DNA of 64,000 nucleotides from Lachnospiraceae bacterium (GTDB lineage Bacteria; Bacillota; Clostridia; Lachnospirales; Lachnospiraceae): NCBI GenBank assembly GCA_022794265.1, contig JAAWEK010000011.1, positions 1 to 64,000 of the forward strand, read 5' to 3'. Shown piece by piece: positions 50,838 to 60,658 of this stretch (position 1 is its first letter; each line of letters starts with the position of its first letter). The notes under the pieces were generated by a model. It saw only the letters and a program-made list of their open reading frames with translations, ran no database searches and was not told where the DNA came from. The position numbers and the translations under genes were made by a program.

Positions 50838-52001
50838 ATGAAAGACGTAATAATAAGCGATGCGGTAAAATACATTGGTGTTGATGATCATGATATAGAT
50901 CTTTTTGAAAGTCAGTATATAGTGCCAAATGGCGTGTCATATAATTCATACATAATAATAGACGAAAAAATAGCAGTTATGGATACAGTGGATAAAAGAA
51001 AGACACAGGAGTGGCTGGCGAACCTGGAGGAAACACTGGGAGAGCGGACACCGGATTATCTGGTGGTTTCCCATCTGGAGCCGGACCATGCTTCTAATAT
51101 TCAGATTTTTCTGGAAAAGTATCCTGAGGCAAAAATCGTAGGAAATGCCAAAACCTTTGGAATGTTACCACAGTTTTTTAATATTGATGTATCAGACCGG
51201 AAGGTAGAGGTGAAAGAAGGGGATGAGCTGAACCTTGGAGAACATACTCTGGTATTCGTTATGGCGCCTATGGTTCACTGGCCGGAGGTCATGGTGGAAT
51301 ATGAGAAAAAAGAAAAAATCCTGTTTTCGGCTGATGGATTCGGAAAATTCGGTGCGCTGGATACGGAAGAAGACTGGGCATGTGAGGCAAGAAGATATTA
51401 CTTTAATATTGTAGGCAAATACGGCGCACAGGTTCAGAGTCTTCTTAAGAAAGCAGCAGGCCTGGATATTGCCACCATTTGTCCGCTGCATGGTCCGATT
51501 TTAAAAGAAAATCTTGAATACTATATTGGAAAATATCAGGTATGGAGCAGCTATGAGCCGGAGGATAAGGGAATCCTGGTAGCATATGCATCTATTCATG
51601 GTAATACAGCGGAAGCAGCAAAAGAAATGGCAAAGATACTGGAAGAACAGGGAGCCGAAAAAGTAGCCGTAACTGATTTATCCAGAGACGATATGGCAGA
51701 GGCTGTAGAAGATGCCTTCCGTTATGACAGACTGGTTCTGGCATCAGCCACATATGATGCCGGACTGTTTCCTTGTATGGAAGACTTTTTACATCATCTG
51801 AAATCCAAGAGCTATCAGAAGAGAACCGTAGGTTTAATGGAAAACGGTTCCTGGGCGCCAATGGCGGCAAAGCAGATGAGAACAATATTAGAGGGTATGA
51901 AGGATATCACCATATGTGAAACGGTGGTTTCTGTGAAATCTACCATGAATGAAGCCAATGTGGAATCTATGAAGCAGCTGGCAGCAGAATTGGTGAAATA
52001 A
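50838..52001 (+). CDS. fprA: FprA-family flavodiiron protein
   Basis: A 387-residue A-type flavoprotein. The metallo-beta-lactamase-like domain holds the di-iron ligands (SHLEPDHAS, MVHWPEVM, SADGFGKFG, CPLHGPI). The flavodoxin domain begins near residue 250 (ILVAYASIHGNTAEAAKEMA). It reduces oxygen or nitric oxide to harmless products in the cytoplasm. It is downstream of dfx in the same operon and ends at a strong terminator. Confidence 0.95.
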   Translation: MKDVIISDAVKYIGVDDHDIDLFESQYIVPNGVSYNSYIIIDEKIAVMDTVDKRKTQEWLANLEETLGERTPDYLVVSHLEPDHASNIQIFLEKYPEAKIVGNAKTFGMLPQFFNIDVSDRKVEVKEGDELNLGEHTLVFVMAPMVHWPEVMVEYEKKEKILFSADGFGKFGALDTEEDWACEARRYYFNIVGKYGAQVQSLLKKAAGLDIATICPLHGPILKENLEYYIGKYQVWSSYEPEDKGILVAYASIHGNTAEAAKEMAKILEEQGAEKVAVTDLSRDDMAEAVEDAFRYDRLVLASATYDAGLFPCMEDFLHHLKSKSYQKRTVGLMENGSWAPMAAKQMRTILEGMKDITICETVVSVKSTMNEANVESMKQLAAELVK

Positions 52002-52012
52002 AAACTGTATAA

Positions 52013-52053
52013 AAAACCCCCGGACCGTTGGTAAACAATTGTCCGGGGGTTTT
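52013..52053 (+). terminator. Bidirectional terminator
   Basis: AAAACCCCCGGAC (52013-52025) pairs perfectly with GTCCGGGGGTTTT (52041-52053). The A and T arms make it work in both directions, for fprA and the convergent chemoreceptor gene. Confidence 0.93.
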
Positions 52054-52066
52054 CGGTTAATAGAAA

Positions 52067-53608
52067 TTATATCTGAAGCAGCGCTTCCAGTTCTTCTATC
52101 ATATTGTTTAATACATCTGCCTGATTAGCCATTTCCGTAATTTCCATGGCATTGCTGTCTATCATGGCGGCAATATTGCTGAACTCCTGGTTTTCCGCTT
52201 CTATGGCAGCAGAAATCTCTTCATTGATATTCACGGTATGGGTAATGACTTCTCCCTGTTTTTTATGTATATTGTGAATATCATTAATGGCTGCCAGGGA
52301 ATCTTTTAATATAACAATCATCTTTTTGATTCCCTCAAAGGTCTGTAAGAAAGATTCATTTTGCTGTAATAGTTTTTCTGTATTGTTTTTTACAAATACA
52401 GACATTTCCGAAACATTGTTCTGGATTTTGTTTACCACCTTCTGAACATCATCTAAGGAATTTTGGGTTCCCTGAGCAAGATTGCCGACTTCCTGAGCTA
52501 CCACTGCAAATCCCCGGCCGGCTTCTCCGGCTCTTGCAGCTTCAATGGAAGCATTTAATGCCAGGAGATTGGTGGAAGAAGAAATCTCATTGATAACATT
52601 CAGTGTTATTCCGATTTCGCCGATACCATTTAACAATTTTTCGGCAACATCTTTAGTGTTCTGTGTAGACATCATAACCTGTTCATTGATTTTCATCAGT
52701 TCATTTAAACGTGCTTCACTGGACGTGGATTCTTCCAGCAGTTTTTTGGAAATATCATCCACAACAGCCATTTTAGAAGTCATCTCACTGTTGCAGATAT
52801 CCAGTTCATTCAGATTATCTTTGCCTACGGCGGCTTTTTCCAGCATAACATTATTGTTCTCCAGAAGTGTTTCGCTGGTGGCGGCCAGTTCTTCTGTAGA
52901 AGCGCTTTCGTTCTGTGAAATATCGGATAATGAGTTACTGGCAGTGCTAAGCTTCTCCGCCAGCGTGGTTACTTTATCCAAAACATTCTGAACTCTTTGG
53001 TTGTTGGCTTCCAGTTGTTCTTTTTTTGCATTAATCAGAAAATGTTCCGCAAAAAAGGTGATAAGATAAATTCCTGCCACGGACAATGTGATGCAGATGA
53101 CCCGGACAGCCAGTTCCGGAATAAAATTATCATCTTTTGCCGGAAGCAGGATATTTCCTTTGACAATGTAGGAAATGACCAGGGAGATTACCGTTCCTGC
53201 TGACGAGATTAAGACCATTTTGCAGTCAAAGAAAAATGCCACCAATATTAAAAAGTAGAAGGTATATCCCCAAAAATCACGGGAAGGTATCATGTACAAA
53301 ATAAAATTAAACTGTATCATTAAAATAATCATGATAAACAGTTTACCTCTGGCAGTCATCCGGGGAATCAGAACTTTTTCACCTTCTGAAATCTTAAAGG
53401 AATGACGTATAAACCATAAACCAATAATAAAATAAATGACGCATGTTAAAACGAAGATTCCCAAAGCAAGCCAGGGTACGGTGTCATAAAATCCCAGTAA
53501 TTTCAATGATGAAAATGTTACTCCTGCACATAGGCAGGAACCGGTAATTACTAAAATAACAAATATGTAAGCTTTGCCCATATATTCTTCTATAATTGAT
53601 TTTTGCAT
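52067..53608 (-). CDS. Methyl-accepting chemotaxis protein with a polytopic membrane sensor
   Basis: A 513-residue receptor. Residues 1-195 hold six hydrophobic segments with short loops instead of an outside ligand domain. The rest is a long cytoplasmic helical signalling domain with the hairpin tip [20 protein letters not shown]. No HAMP domain is evident. It may sense a membrane or small hydrophobic signal. It lies 24 bases after the FabH-like gene, so both are probably co-transcribed. Flagellar genes are not in the window. Confidence 0.88.
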   Translation of the reverse strand: MQKSIIEEYMGKAYIFVILVITGSCLCAGVTFSSLKLLGFYDTVPWLALGIFVLTCVIYFIIGLWFIRHSFKISEGEKVLIPRMTARGKLFIMIILMIQFNFILYMIPSRDFWGYTFYFLILVAFFFDCKMVLISSAGTVISLVISYIVKGNILLPAKDDNFIPELAVRVICITLSVAGIYLITFFAEHFLINAKKEQLEANNQRVQNVLDKVTTLAEKLSTASNSLSDISQNESASTEELAATSETLLENNNVMLEKAAVGKDNLNELDICNSEMTSKMAVVDDISKKLLEESTSSEARLNELMKINEQVMMSTQNTKDVAEKLLNGIGEIGITLNVINEISSSTNLLALNASIEAARAGEAGRGFAVVAQEVGNLAQGTQNSLDDVQKVVNKIQNNVSEMSVFVKNNTEKLLQQNESFLQTFEGIKKMIVILKDSLAAINDIHNIHKKQGEVITHTVNINEEISAAIEAENQEFSNIAAMIDSNAMEITEMANQADVLNNMIEELEALLQI

Positions 53609-53632
53609 GTATGTATTTCCTTTCTAATGATT

Positions 53633-54628
53633 TTAAAATCGGTATAGTTGGACAATCGCAGTATATCCGGCGCCGACAGAACAGAAAATAATCAGATTTC
53701 CTTTTGTGGCAACAGTATCCCACATTCTGTTTAATACAAGAATCGGGCAGGTATTTCCGGTGTATCCGTATTCCGTACCCAGAAAAAAGTATTTATTGTC
53801 TTCTTTTACCCCTAATTTTTTCAGCGTCAGCATATTATCATAATCTGACAGCTGCGAAAAGATAAAATAATCAATATCTGCTGTAGAAAGATAATTTCTT
53901 TCTAATACAGCCTGAATTAACTCCACCCACTTATCAGAAATGAATTTCATATCGAAAGGATTCCATTCCAGTTTCTTTTGTTCCTTTGTTACATCTTCAA
54001 AAGCGATTTTAGAAATACCGCATTTAGGAAATGTAACATAATTCTGATAATTGGCATCTACAAATGTTTCGGTATCCAGCAGACCAGAGGGAGCATCTTC
54101 TTCTATAGATTCTAAAAGTATGGCGGCGGCTGCATCTGCAAAATTAGGATAGACAACGGAATCATCATGTTTTGCAATGGAACTGATATTAAAACTTCCA
54201 ATAACCAAAGCCTGTTTTATTCTTGAAACTCCTTTCATATAATTTGCCACAACATCCATTGCCATAAGCATGCCCGTGCAGTTAGAATTAAAATCAAATG
54301 CTACGGAAACATTTTCTGCCTCAAGTGCGTTTACAATTTTTAATGCATTCGTTGGAAAAAGGTATTCCGGTATGTCTGAGACAAAAACCAACATATTTGG
54401 CTGAACGGCTGACATTTTCACTTTGGAAATCAGATTTTTTGCAGCTTCGATTGCCATTGTCAGGGAAGTCTCATTTTCCGAGGCCAGATATCGTTTCCTC
54501 CGGCCGAGATGGTTCATAAGTCCTGCCACCGGAAGTCCGAGTTTATTGAAGTGTTCTTCAAAAAAACTGTTATAAACCTTATTGGCGGGAATATATACAC
54601 CGGTTCCTTTAATTACTACATTGTGCAA
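53633..54628 (-). CDS. FabH/KASIII-like protein without the catalytic histidine
   Basis: A 331-residue thiolase-fold protein. The nucleophile is present in FDFNSNCTGML (Cys117), as is the Asn-containing GYTGNTCPIL. The HQAN motif of FabH is replaced by FSQLSDYDN, so the catalytic His is lost. The TTG at 54628 is chosen as start because GAGGAGG lies at ideal distance; a GTG at 54637 overlaps that site. Without His it is unlikely to do decarboxylative condensation. It may transfer or bind an acyl group. It is paired with a chemoreceptor gene downstream. Confidence 0.75.
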   Translation of the reverse strand: MHNVVIKGTGVYIPANKVYNSFFEEHFNKLGLPVAGLMNHLGRRKRYLASENETSLTMAIEAAKNLISKVKMSAVQPNMLVFVSDIPEYLFPTNALKIVNALEAENVSVAFDFNSNCTGMLMAMDVVANYMKGVSRIKQALVIGSFNISSIAKHDDSVVYPNFADAAAAILLESIEEDAPSGLLDTETFVDANYQNYVTFPKCGISKIAFEDVTKEQKKLEWNPFDMKFISDKWVELIQAVLERNYLSTADIDYFIFSQLSDYDNMLTLKKLGVKEDNKYFFLGTEYGYTGNTCPILVLNRMWDTVATKGNLIIFCSVGAGYTAIVQLYRF

Positions 54629-54949
54629 TAAAAACACCTCCTCATTTACGTTTTTTATTTATTTGCCCTCTTTTGTACAGTCTATCAGCATTTAAAATGT
54701 ATTCTTTTCAAAAACTTTTAAATGACAATATTTTATCTTTAAGTATATTATTTTGAATGTGAAAAAAATAATTAATAGTTTAAATTTTTCACAAATATCT
54801 AATTAATACTATACCATATTTTGTCAAAATATACAAAGTAAATAAACGGTGAAATAAAGTATTAAAGTTGACCGCAATGCCAATATAGTCAAAGAAAATG
54901 AAATATGATATAATGCAATTATTATTTCAAATGAGAAAGGTGGAAATAC
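54629..54949. promoter_or_regulatory. Divergent intergenic region between the FabH-like gene and mscL
   Basis: A 321-base AT-rich gap. On the plus strand, TAGTCA (54886-54891), a 17-base spacer and TATAAT (54909-54914) form a likely mscL promoter, followed by AGAAAGGTGG. On the minus strand only the ribosome binding site GAGGAGG and AT-rich sequence are visible; no clear promoter hexamers were found. No gene or RNA is recognised within it. Confidence 0.5.
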
Positions 54950-55381
54950 ATGAAGAAGTTTTTAAAAGAATTTAAGGAATTTGCCCTGAAAGGCAACGTG
55001 ATGGATTTGGCAATCGGTGTTATTATCGGTGCGGCATTTCAGGCAATTGTTACTTCGCTAACGTCGGATATCATTTCTCCGCTTATCGGTCTGGTGGCAG
55101 ATACGGATTTCAGTGATATGGCAGTAAAAATTAATAACGTGGATATACGTTATGGTGCATTTATTACGGCAGTTATTAACTTTTTAATTATGGCGCTGGT
55201 TATCTTCCTGTTTTTGAAGGTTATCAATAAGCTGACACATCTGTCGAAAAAGGAAGAGGTAAAAGAAGAACCAACCACAAAGAAATGCCCGTTCTGTTTC
55301 AGTGAGATTAATATTCAGGCAACCAGATGCCCTCATTGTACTTCTGAATTGGAAGCTGTTGAGAATGAACAGGAACAATAA
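54950..55381 (+). CDS. mscL: MscL mechanosensitive channel with a C-terminal zinc ribbon
   Basis: A 143-residue protein. The N-terminus [20 protein letters not shown], then GAAFQAIV and a second membrane helix, identify the large-conductance channel that releases solutes on osmotic downshock. The last 40 residues add CPFC and CPHC, a zinc-ribbon-like pair not present in E. coli MscL. It is a single gene with its own promoter. Confidence 0.92.
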   Translation: MKKFLKEFKEFALKGNVMDLAIGVIIGAAFQAIVTSLTSDIISPLIGLVADTDFSDMAVKINNVDIRYGAFITAVINFLIMALVIFLFLKVINKLTHLSKKEEVKEEPTTKKCPFCFSEINIQATRCPHCTSELEAVENEQEQ

Positions 55382-55425
55382 TATCAGCCGTTTGAGTTAA
55401 AATACGACCGTTTCAGTTATGATAA

Positions 55426-55455
55426 TTGAACTGGACAGTAAGAATCATATATAAT
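55426..55455 (+). promoter_or_regulatory. Promoter of the BMP/hybrid-kinase operon
   Basis: TTGAAC (55426-55431), an 18-base spacer and TATAAT (55450-55455), about 60 bases before the first BMP gene. The next genes overlap or are closely spaced, so it may drive all five. Confidence 0.55.
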
Positions 55456-55513
55456 TATTTTAAATTAACGGATTTGGCGGCGGAGGAAGGCTGCCCGTAC
55501 AAAGGAGACTGCT

Positions 55514-56611
55514 ATGAAAAGAATAGGAATTATTGCGGGAGGAATATTTGCTGTTATAATTATTGGGATTCTACTGATGAACGGACAGGAAAAAGACACA
55601 GAAGTTACAAAAGAACAGACAAAAGTGGGACTAATCCTGAATGGAAGCAGGCATGACGGAAGCTGGAGCCAGTCCTGCTATGAAGGCATGGAGGAAAGCG
55701 CAAAGGCACTGAATCTAAAGATATTTTACAGAGAGAATGTCTTGGAGGATGAAAGCAGTGCGGGTGTTATGGAAGAATTCATCGCAGAGGGATGCGAGAT
55801 TATCATCTGTAATTCATTTGGCTATGGAGAATGGGAACTTCAGGTGGCAGAACAGAATCCGGATGTATATTTCTTTCATGCCACTGGTGTAGAGGAGCGG
55901 GAAAACCTGGCCACATATTTCGGCAGAATTTATCAGATGCGCTATTTAAGCGGAATAGTAGCCGGCCTTCAGACGGAGACCAATGAAATTGGTTATGTGG
56001 CGGCATTTCCTTTTTCGGAGGTAATCCGGGGAATCAATGCATTTACCATCGGGGTCCGGGAAGTGAATCCCGAAGCAAAGGTTTATGTGGAATGGACAAA
56101 TTCCTGGACTGGTGACGAGGAAGCTGCAGCGGCAACCAATGCGCTGATAGAGAACCATAACATTGACGTATTCACAATACATACCAATTCTCTTAAACCA
56201 TTGGAAATAGCTGAAGAGAAAGGAATCTGGTCTATCGGGTATAATATGGATAACAGTGGGACATATCCCGCTACATTTCTAACTGCACCGGTATGGAATT
56301 GGGAAAAGTTCTATGAGCCGCGGATTCTGGAATGTTTACAGGGAAAATTTAAGGGCAGGCATTATTGGGAAGGCATTGATACCGGACTTGTGGCGCTGGC
56401 GCCGTTCACAGAAAATGTAAAACCGGGAATTGCGGAAGAAGTGGAAAAGAGAAAAAAACTGTTGGAAAGCTGTGCCACTGATGTATTCTATGGTCCGATT
56501 CGGGATGCTGACGGAATTATTCGGATTGAGAATGGCGAAAGCATGTCGGATGAGGCCATGCTAAATGAATTTGACTGGTTTGTCGAAGGAGTGCTGTCAG
56601 ATGAAGAATAA
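55514..56611 (+). CDS. BMP-family substrate-binding protein 1
   Basis: A 365-residue protein with an N-terminal membrane helix (about 4-24) and no lipobox Cys, so it is probably membrane-anchored. The rest is a BMP/PnrA-type periplasmic-binding fold (KVGLILNGSRHDGSWSQSCY, YFGRIYQMRYLSGIVAGLQT, IGYVAAFPFSEVIRGINAFT). BMP proteins usually bind nucleosides or related ligands. No transporter permease follows; a hybrid kinase does, so a sensing role is likely. Its 3' end overlaps the next gene. Confidence 0.85.
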   Translation: MKRIGIIAGGIFAVIIIGILLMNGQEKDTEVTKEQTKVGLILNGSRHDGSWSQSCYEGMEESAKALNLKIFYRENVLEDESSAGVMEEFIAEGCEIIICNSFGYGEWELQVAEQNPDVYFFHATGVEERENLATYFGRIYQMRYLSGIVAGLQTETNEIGYVAAFPFSEVIRGINAFTIGVREVNPEAKVYVEWTNSWTGDEEAAAATNALIENHNIDVFTIHTNSLKPLEIAEEKGIWSIGYNMDNSGTYPATFLTAPVWNWEKFYEPRILECLQGKFKGRHYWEGIDTGLVALAPFTENVKPGIAEEVEKRKKLLESCATDVFYGPIRDADGIIRIENGESMSDEAMLNEFDWFVEGVLSDEE

Positions 56612-57713
56612 AAAGAAACGGATTTTTTTGGCTGCGGCGGGAGTCTTTGTTTTGGCGCTGATTATTTTACTGATTGCAAAGATTGGAATTAAAGAGCATA
56701 AGAAGAAGACCAGAATAGGGATTATTCTGTCTGGCAGCATAGAGGAAACAGGTTGGAACAGCATGCATTACAACGGTGTGAAAGAGGCCTGTAAAAAACT
56801 GGGGGCGGAGCTGCTTATCCGGGAAAATATCAGGGAAGATACGGGACAGTGTCAGGAGGCAGTCCGTGCCATGGCTGAAGAAAAAGCGGAAATGATTATT
56901 TTGTCCAGTTATGGATATTCCCGGGAAGTGAAAGACCTGATAAAAAACTATCCGGATATTGCTTTTTACAGCATATCTTCGGAATATCACGATGAAAATC
57001 TGACCTCCTATTTTGCGAGAATGTATCAGGCCAGATATCTGGCAGGAATTATAGCGGGGTTGCAGACAAAAACCAATCATATCGGTTATGTGGCGGCTAT
57101 GCCAAACAATGAGGTAAACCGGGGAATTAATGCCTTTACGCTGGGAGTTAAGAGGGTGAATCCCAAAGCTGATGTGATGGTGGCGTGGTCAGGATCATGG
57201 GATGATGAGGAGAAAGAAAAAGAGGCGGCCGCAAATCTGATGGAAAAGCAGGCTGATGTTCTGACTTATCACCAGAATCAGACCTATGTATCCGAAGCGG
57301 CGGAACAGGCAGGGATTGATTCCATTGGTTACCATGAGGCGGTTTCAGGGTTTTCCGACCACTATCTGACAGCGGCAGTCTGGAATCTGGAAATTTTATA
57401 TGAAGTAATCATAAGGGATTTTCAGCAGGGAAAAGGTAATTCCATAACTAACTGCTGGCTGGGCATTGAAAAAGGCGTTGTGGAACTATCGCCGTATTCC
57501 GGCAGGGTCACAGAGGAAGCGAGACAGGAAGTGGAAAAAGCAAAAGCTGAGATAATCAGTGGAAAAGATGTTTTTTCTGGTGAAATATATGATACGGACG
57601 GAACGCTGCGATGCGAAAAAGATGAAACAATAGCCGACGAGATGTTGTTGGAACATTTTGACTGGTATGTAGAAGGTGTTGTACTATATGAAGAGAATAT
57701 TGAGAAGAATTAA
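56601..57713 (+). CDS. BMP-family substrate-binding protein 2
   Basis: A 370-residue paralogue of the preceding protein, with the same anchor and fold (TRIGIILSGSIEETGWNSMH, YFARMYQARYLAGIIAGLQT, RGINAFTLGVKRVNPKA). GAAGGAG in the end of the first gene supports the ATG at 56601. The two genes overlap by 11 bases and this one overlaps the kinase by 26 bases. The pair may bind different ligands or work as a heterodimer. Confidence 0.85.
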   Translation: MKNKKKRIFLAAAGVFVLALIILLIAKIGIKEHKKKTRIGIILSGSIEETGWNSMHYNGVKEACKKLGAELLIRENIREDTGQCQEAVRAMAEEKAEMIILSSYGYSREVKDLIKNYPDIAFYSISSEYHDENLTSYFARMYQARYLAGIIAGLQTKTNHIGYVAAMPNNEVNRGINAFTLGVKRVNPKADVMVAWSGSWDDEEKEKEAAANLMEKQADVLTYHQNQTYVSEAAEQAGIDSIGYHEAVSGFSDHYLTAAVWNLEILYEVIIRDFQQGKGNSITNCWLGIEKGVVELSPYSGRVTEEARQEVEKAKAEIISGKDVFSGEIYDTDGTLRCEKDETIADEMLLEHFDWYVEGVVLYEENIEKN

Positions 57714-60228
57714 CTCCCGATTTGCGGCGGGACTTTTCGTTTTTTTTACTGTACTGGTAATCGTAGGTCTGCTGCTGCAAAGTAAAATGAAAATACTTTT
57801 GAATAATTATATGGAAACACAGGTTACAAGGCAGGCGGAAGTTCTGGCACAGCATTGCGGTGACCGCTTGGAAACAAAACTTAAGGAGTTGGATCGTATT
57901 GCAGAAGATATTACATCCGGTTTTCTGGATAAAAACAGTCTGACGAAACTGTCAGAGAACAGGGAGACCGGAGTTTCCATGGGATTGTTGCAGCTTAATG
58001 GAGAGGCAGTAAGCGGCGTGGCCCTGAATTTCAGCGAATATTCGGGCATCAATGATGCTTTTCACGGAAATCGTTCGATATGTTACGGAAAAAATGGGGG
58101 ACTGCTGTTTACGATTCCTGTCTATAACGGAAATAATGTGAAATATGTATTGTATAAACTATATGATGAAAGCACACTTGTGAAAGAGTTTGGTATTGAC
58201 TGTTACAGTTCTCAAGGGAAAGTGATGATTGTTAACAGGGATTTTATTGTGGTTCCCTTTGAAGAAGGAATCCGGGATTATGATTATCTGAAGGACAAAC
58301 ACATACAGAAGGCGTTACGAAAAATTGAAGATGAAATGAGCGTATCTGTGATGGCGGCAGTTCATGCGGAGCCTTCAGAGGGAAACATATTCTTATTTGC
58401 CGCAGAGATAAATCAGATGGGTATGTACTTATTGGGAATGGTACCGGAAGAAGTGGTAGCAGAAGGAATTTCTTACATAATTACGCTGGTATTGTGGGTA
58501 TTTGGTCTGTTGTTGCTGTTATTTGCCATTGGAGTTGTATATCTCTTCAGTGCGGAAGAGAAAGCCAAAAAAAGCGATGAGCTTAGGGCGGCAAAGACCA
58601 TGGCTGAGAATGCCAGCCGGGCTAAAAGCGAATTTCTGGCAAATATGTCTCATGAAATACGGACCCCTATCAATGCGGTTATGGGAATGAATGAAATGAT
58701 TCTCAGGGAATGTAAGGATAAAGAGATTCGGGAATATGCACAGAATATTCAGAGCGCCAGTACCAATCTGCTGTCGCTGATTAATGATATACTGGATTTT
58801 TCCAAAATAGAATCGGGAAAAATGGAAATTGTGGATGATACATATGAAGTCAGCAGTCTGTTAAATGATATGGTGAATATGATACGGATGCGGGCGGAAC
58901 AAAAAGGTCTTCAGTTTGATGTAAAAGTGGACAGAAATATTCCCGTGGAATTGTATGGAGATGAGGTGAGAATCCGTCAGACGGTAGTTAACATTCTGAC
59001 GAATGCTGTAAAATATACGAGACAAGGCGGGGTATCTTTTAATGTAAGCGGAGAGAAAACGTCAGAGGATACTATTGTATTGAAATATGAAGTCCGGGAT
59101 ACCGGGATTGGAATCCGGGAAGAGGATATTAACAAACTATTCCACGATTTTGAAAGACTGGATTTAAATGAAAACCGGGACATTGAGGGAACGGGGCTGG
59201 GTCTGGCAATTACATACAGACTGGTGGAACAGATGAACGGAAGGCTGGATGTAACCAGTGTTTATGGGGAAGGTTCCGTTTTTACCATTACCCTTCCACA
59301 AAAAATCATAAATCAGGAGCATATCGGTGACTTTGAGGAGAAATATAAAACATTTTTGAAGACCCGGGAGGGATATCATGAAAGCTTTACGGCTCCGGAA
59401 GCCAGGATTCTGGTGGTAGATGACAATGAAATGAATCTGTGCGTGGTAAAAGGTCTGCTGAAAAATACAAAGGTACAGATAGATACCTGCCTCAGCGGCC
59501 GGGAGTGTCTGGAGAAAATAACCGGAACGGCATATGACGTTATTCTTCTGGATCATATGATGCCGGAAATGGACGGCATTGAGACCTTAAAACATATGAA
59601 AGCTATGGATGGTAATTCCGGCAGGGAAACGCCGGTTATTGCATTGACGGCAAACGCTATTCTGGGTGTGCGGGAAATGTATATAAATGAAGGTTTTACT
59701 GACTATCTGAGTAAACCCATTGACGGCAAGCTTTTGGAAAAAATGCTGAAAAAGTACATTCCTGAAGAAAAAATACAGGAATATAATTTGGAAGAAGCCG
59801 AAAACGGACAGATACAGGCAAATTCAGGAAAAGAAGCGAGCAGCAGGGAAGAAGAGACCTGGCTGGATACGGAAACCGGTATTGGATATAGTGCAGGAAG
59901 TGTAGAGATGTATCGGGAGATGCTGGGAATCTATATTGAGTCAGAGCCGGAAAAGAAAGAGGACTTAAGAAAAAGTTTTGAAGAAGAAGACTGGAATAAT
60001 TACACAGTTTATGTTCACGGATTGAAATCAACTTCTTTAACTGTGGGAGGATGTAAGGTTTCTGGTCTGGCAGCGGAACTGGAGCAGGCAGGAAAGAAGA
60101 TTCGCAGTGGTGAGGAGCCGGAGGCACAAATAGCCTTTATTAAAGAAAACCACCGCAGGGTGATGGATTTGTATGCACGGACCATAGATGAAGCGCAACG
60201 GTACTTAAAGAACCTGAAAGAAAATTAA
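57688..60228 (+). CDS. Membrane hybrid histidine kinase with receiver and HPt domains
   Basis: An 846-residue kinase. Two membrane helices (about 10-32 and 265-290) flank an outside Cache-like sensor region. The HisKA domain has its His near residue 322 (NMSHEIRTPINAVMG). An ATPase domain follows (DTGIGIREEDINKLF, GTGLGLAITYRLV), then a receiver (ILVVDDNEMN near 574; LLDHMMPEMDG) and an HPt domain with His near 776 (VHGLKSTS). The ATG at 57688 has AGAAGGTG before it. It overlaps the second BMP gene by 26 bases, so the BMP proteins probably present the signal. Confidence 0.9.
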   Translation: MKRILRRINSRFAAGLFVFFTVLVIVGLLLQSKMKILLNNYMETQVTRQAEVLAQHCGDRLETKLKELDRIAEDITSGFLDKNSLTKLSENRETGVSMGLLQLNGEAVSGVALNFSEYSGINDAFHGNRSICYGKNGGLLFTIPVYNGNNVKYVLYKLYDESTLVKEFGIDCYSSQGKVMIVNRDFIVVPFEEGIRDYDYLKDKHIQKALRKIEDEMSVSVMAAVHAEPSEGNIFLFAAEINQMGMYLLGMVPEEVVAEGISYIITLVLWVFGLLLLLFAIGVVYLFSAEEKAKKSDELRAAKTMAENASRAKSEFLANMSHEIRTPINAVMGMNEMILRECKDKEIREYAQNIQSASTNLLSLINDILDFSKIESGKMEIVDDTYEVSSLLNDMVNMIRMRAEQKGLQFDVKVDRNIPVELYGDEVRIRQTVVNILTNAVKYTRQGGVSFNVSGEKTSEDTIVLKYEVRDTGIGIREEDINKLFHDFERLDLNENRDIEGTGLGLAITYRLVEQMNGRLDVTSVYGEGSVFTITLPQKIINQEHIGDFEEKYKTFLKTREGYHESFTAPEARILVVDDNEMNLCVVKGLLKNTKVQIDTCLSGRECLEKITGTAYDVILLDHMMPEMDGIETLKHMKAMDGNSGRETPVIALTANAILGVREMYINEGFTDYLSKPIDGKLLEKMLKKYIPEEKIQEYNLEEAENGQIQANSGKEASSREEETWLDTETGIGYSAGSVEMYREMLGIYIESEPEKKEDLRKSFEEEDWNNYTVYVHGLKSTSLTVGGCKVSGLAAELEQAGKKIRSGEEPEAQIAFIKENHRRVMDLYARTIDEAQRYLKNLKEN

Positions 60229-60261
60229 TAAGCCTTTTCTGAAGGCGGAAATGGAGTTACA

Positions 60262-60627
60262 ATGAGCAAAAAGATTCTGGTAGTTGACGATGATGCGATG
60301 AATTTGAAAATGGCGGAGTTTATTTTAAAAAAGAAAGATTATTTGGTATTAACAGCAAAATCAGGTTTGGAATGTCTGGAAATTCTGGAAGCGGAAGACG
60401 TGGAGCTGGTACTTCTGGATATTGAAATGCCGGAAATGAATGGAATGGAAACTCTGGAGAAGATTAGAGCCAACAGAAAATCAGCAGGTTTACCGGTTAT
60501 GTTTCTTACGGCTACTGTGGATTCGGAAAGTGTAGCGGCGGCGGAAAAGCTGGGGGCTTCTGATTTCATAAAGAAGCCGTTTCTGCCTCAGGATTTGATG
60601 GATCGGGTGGAAAAAATAATTGGTTGA
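60262..60627 (+). CDS. Single-domain CheY-like response regulator
   Basis: A 121-residue receiver with no output domain: acidic residues in VVDDDAMN, phospho-acceptor Asp in LVLLDIEMPEMNG, Thr in MFLTAT and Lys in FIKKPF. It lies between two hybrid kinases and probably takes phosphate from their HPt domains. Its target is not evident. Confidence 0.92.
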   Translation: MSKKILVVDDDAMNLKMAEFILKKKDYLVLTAKSGLECLEILEAEDVELVLLDIEMPEMNGMETLEKIRANRKSAGLPVMFLTATVDSESVAAAEKLGASDFIKKPFLPQDLMDRVEKIIG

Positions 60628-60658
60628 CCAATGAAGTATCAGCATAGGAGAACAGAAA

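Noticed and set aside
54638-54949. Riboswitch or small RNA in the gap before mscL
   Set aside because: No conserved riboswitch motif, strong hairpin with T-run or other RNA signature was seen; only an AT-rich promoter-like sequence.
55426-55656. Frame of 76 codons overlapping the start of the first BMP gene
   Set aside because: It is in a different frame, begins at the -35 region of a likely promoter and has no recognisable product.
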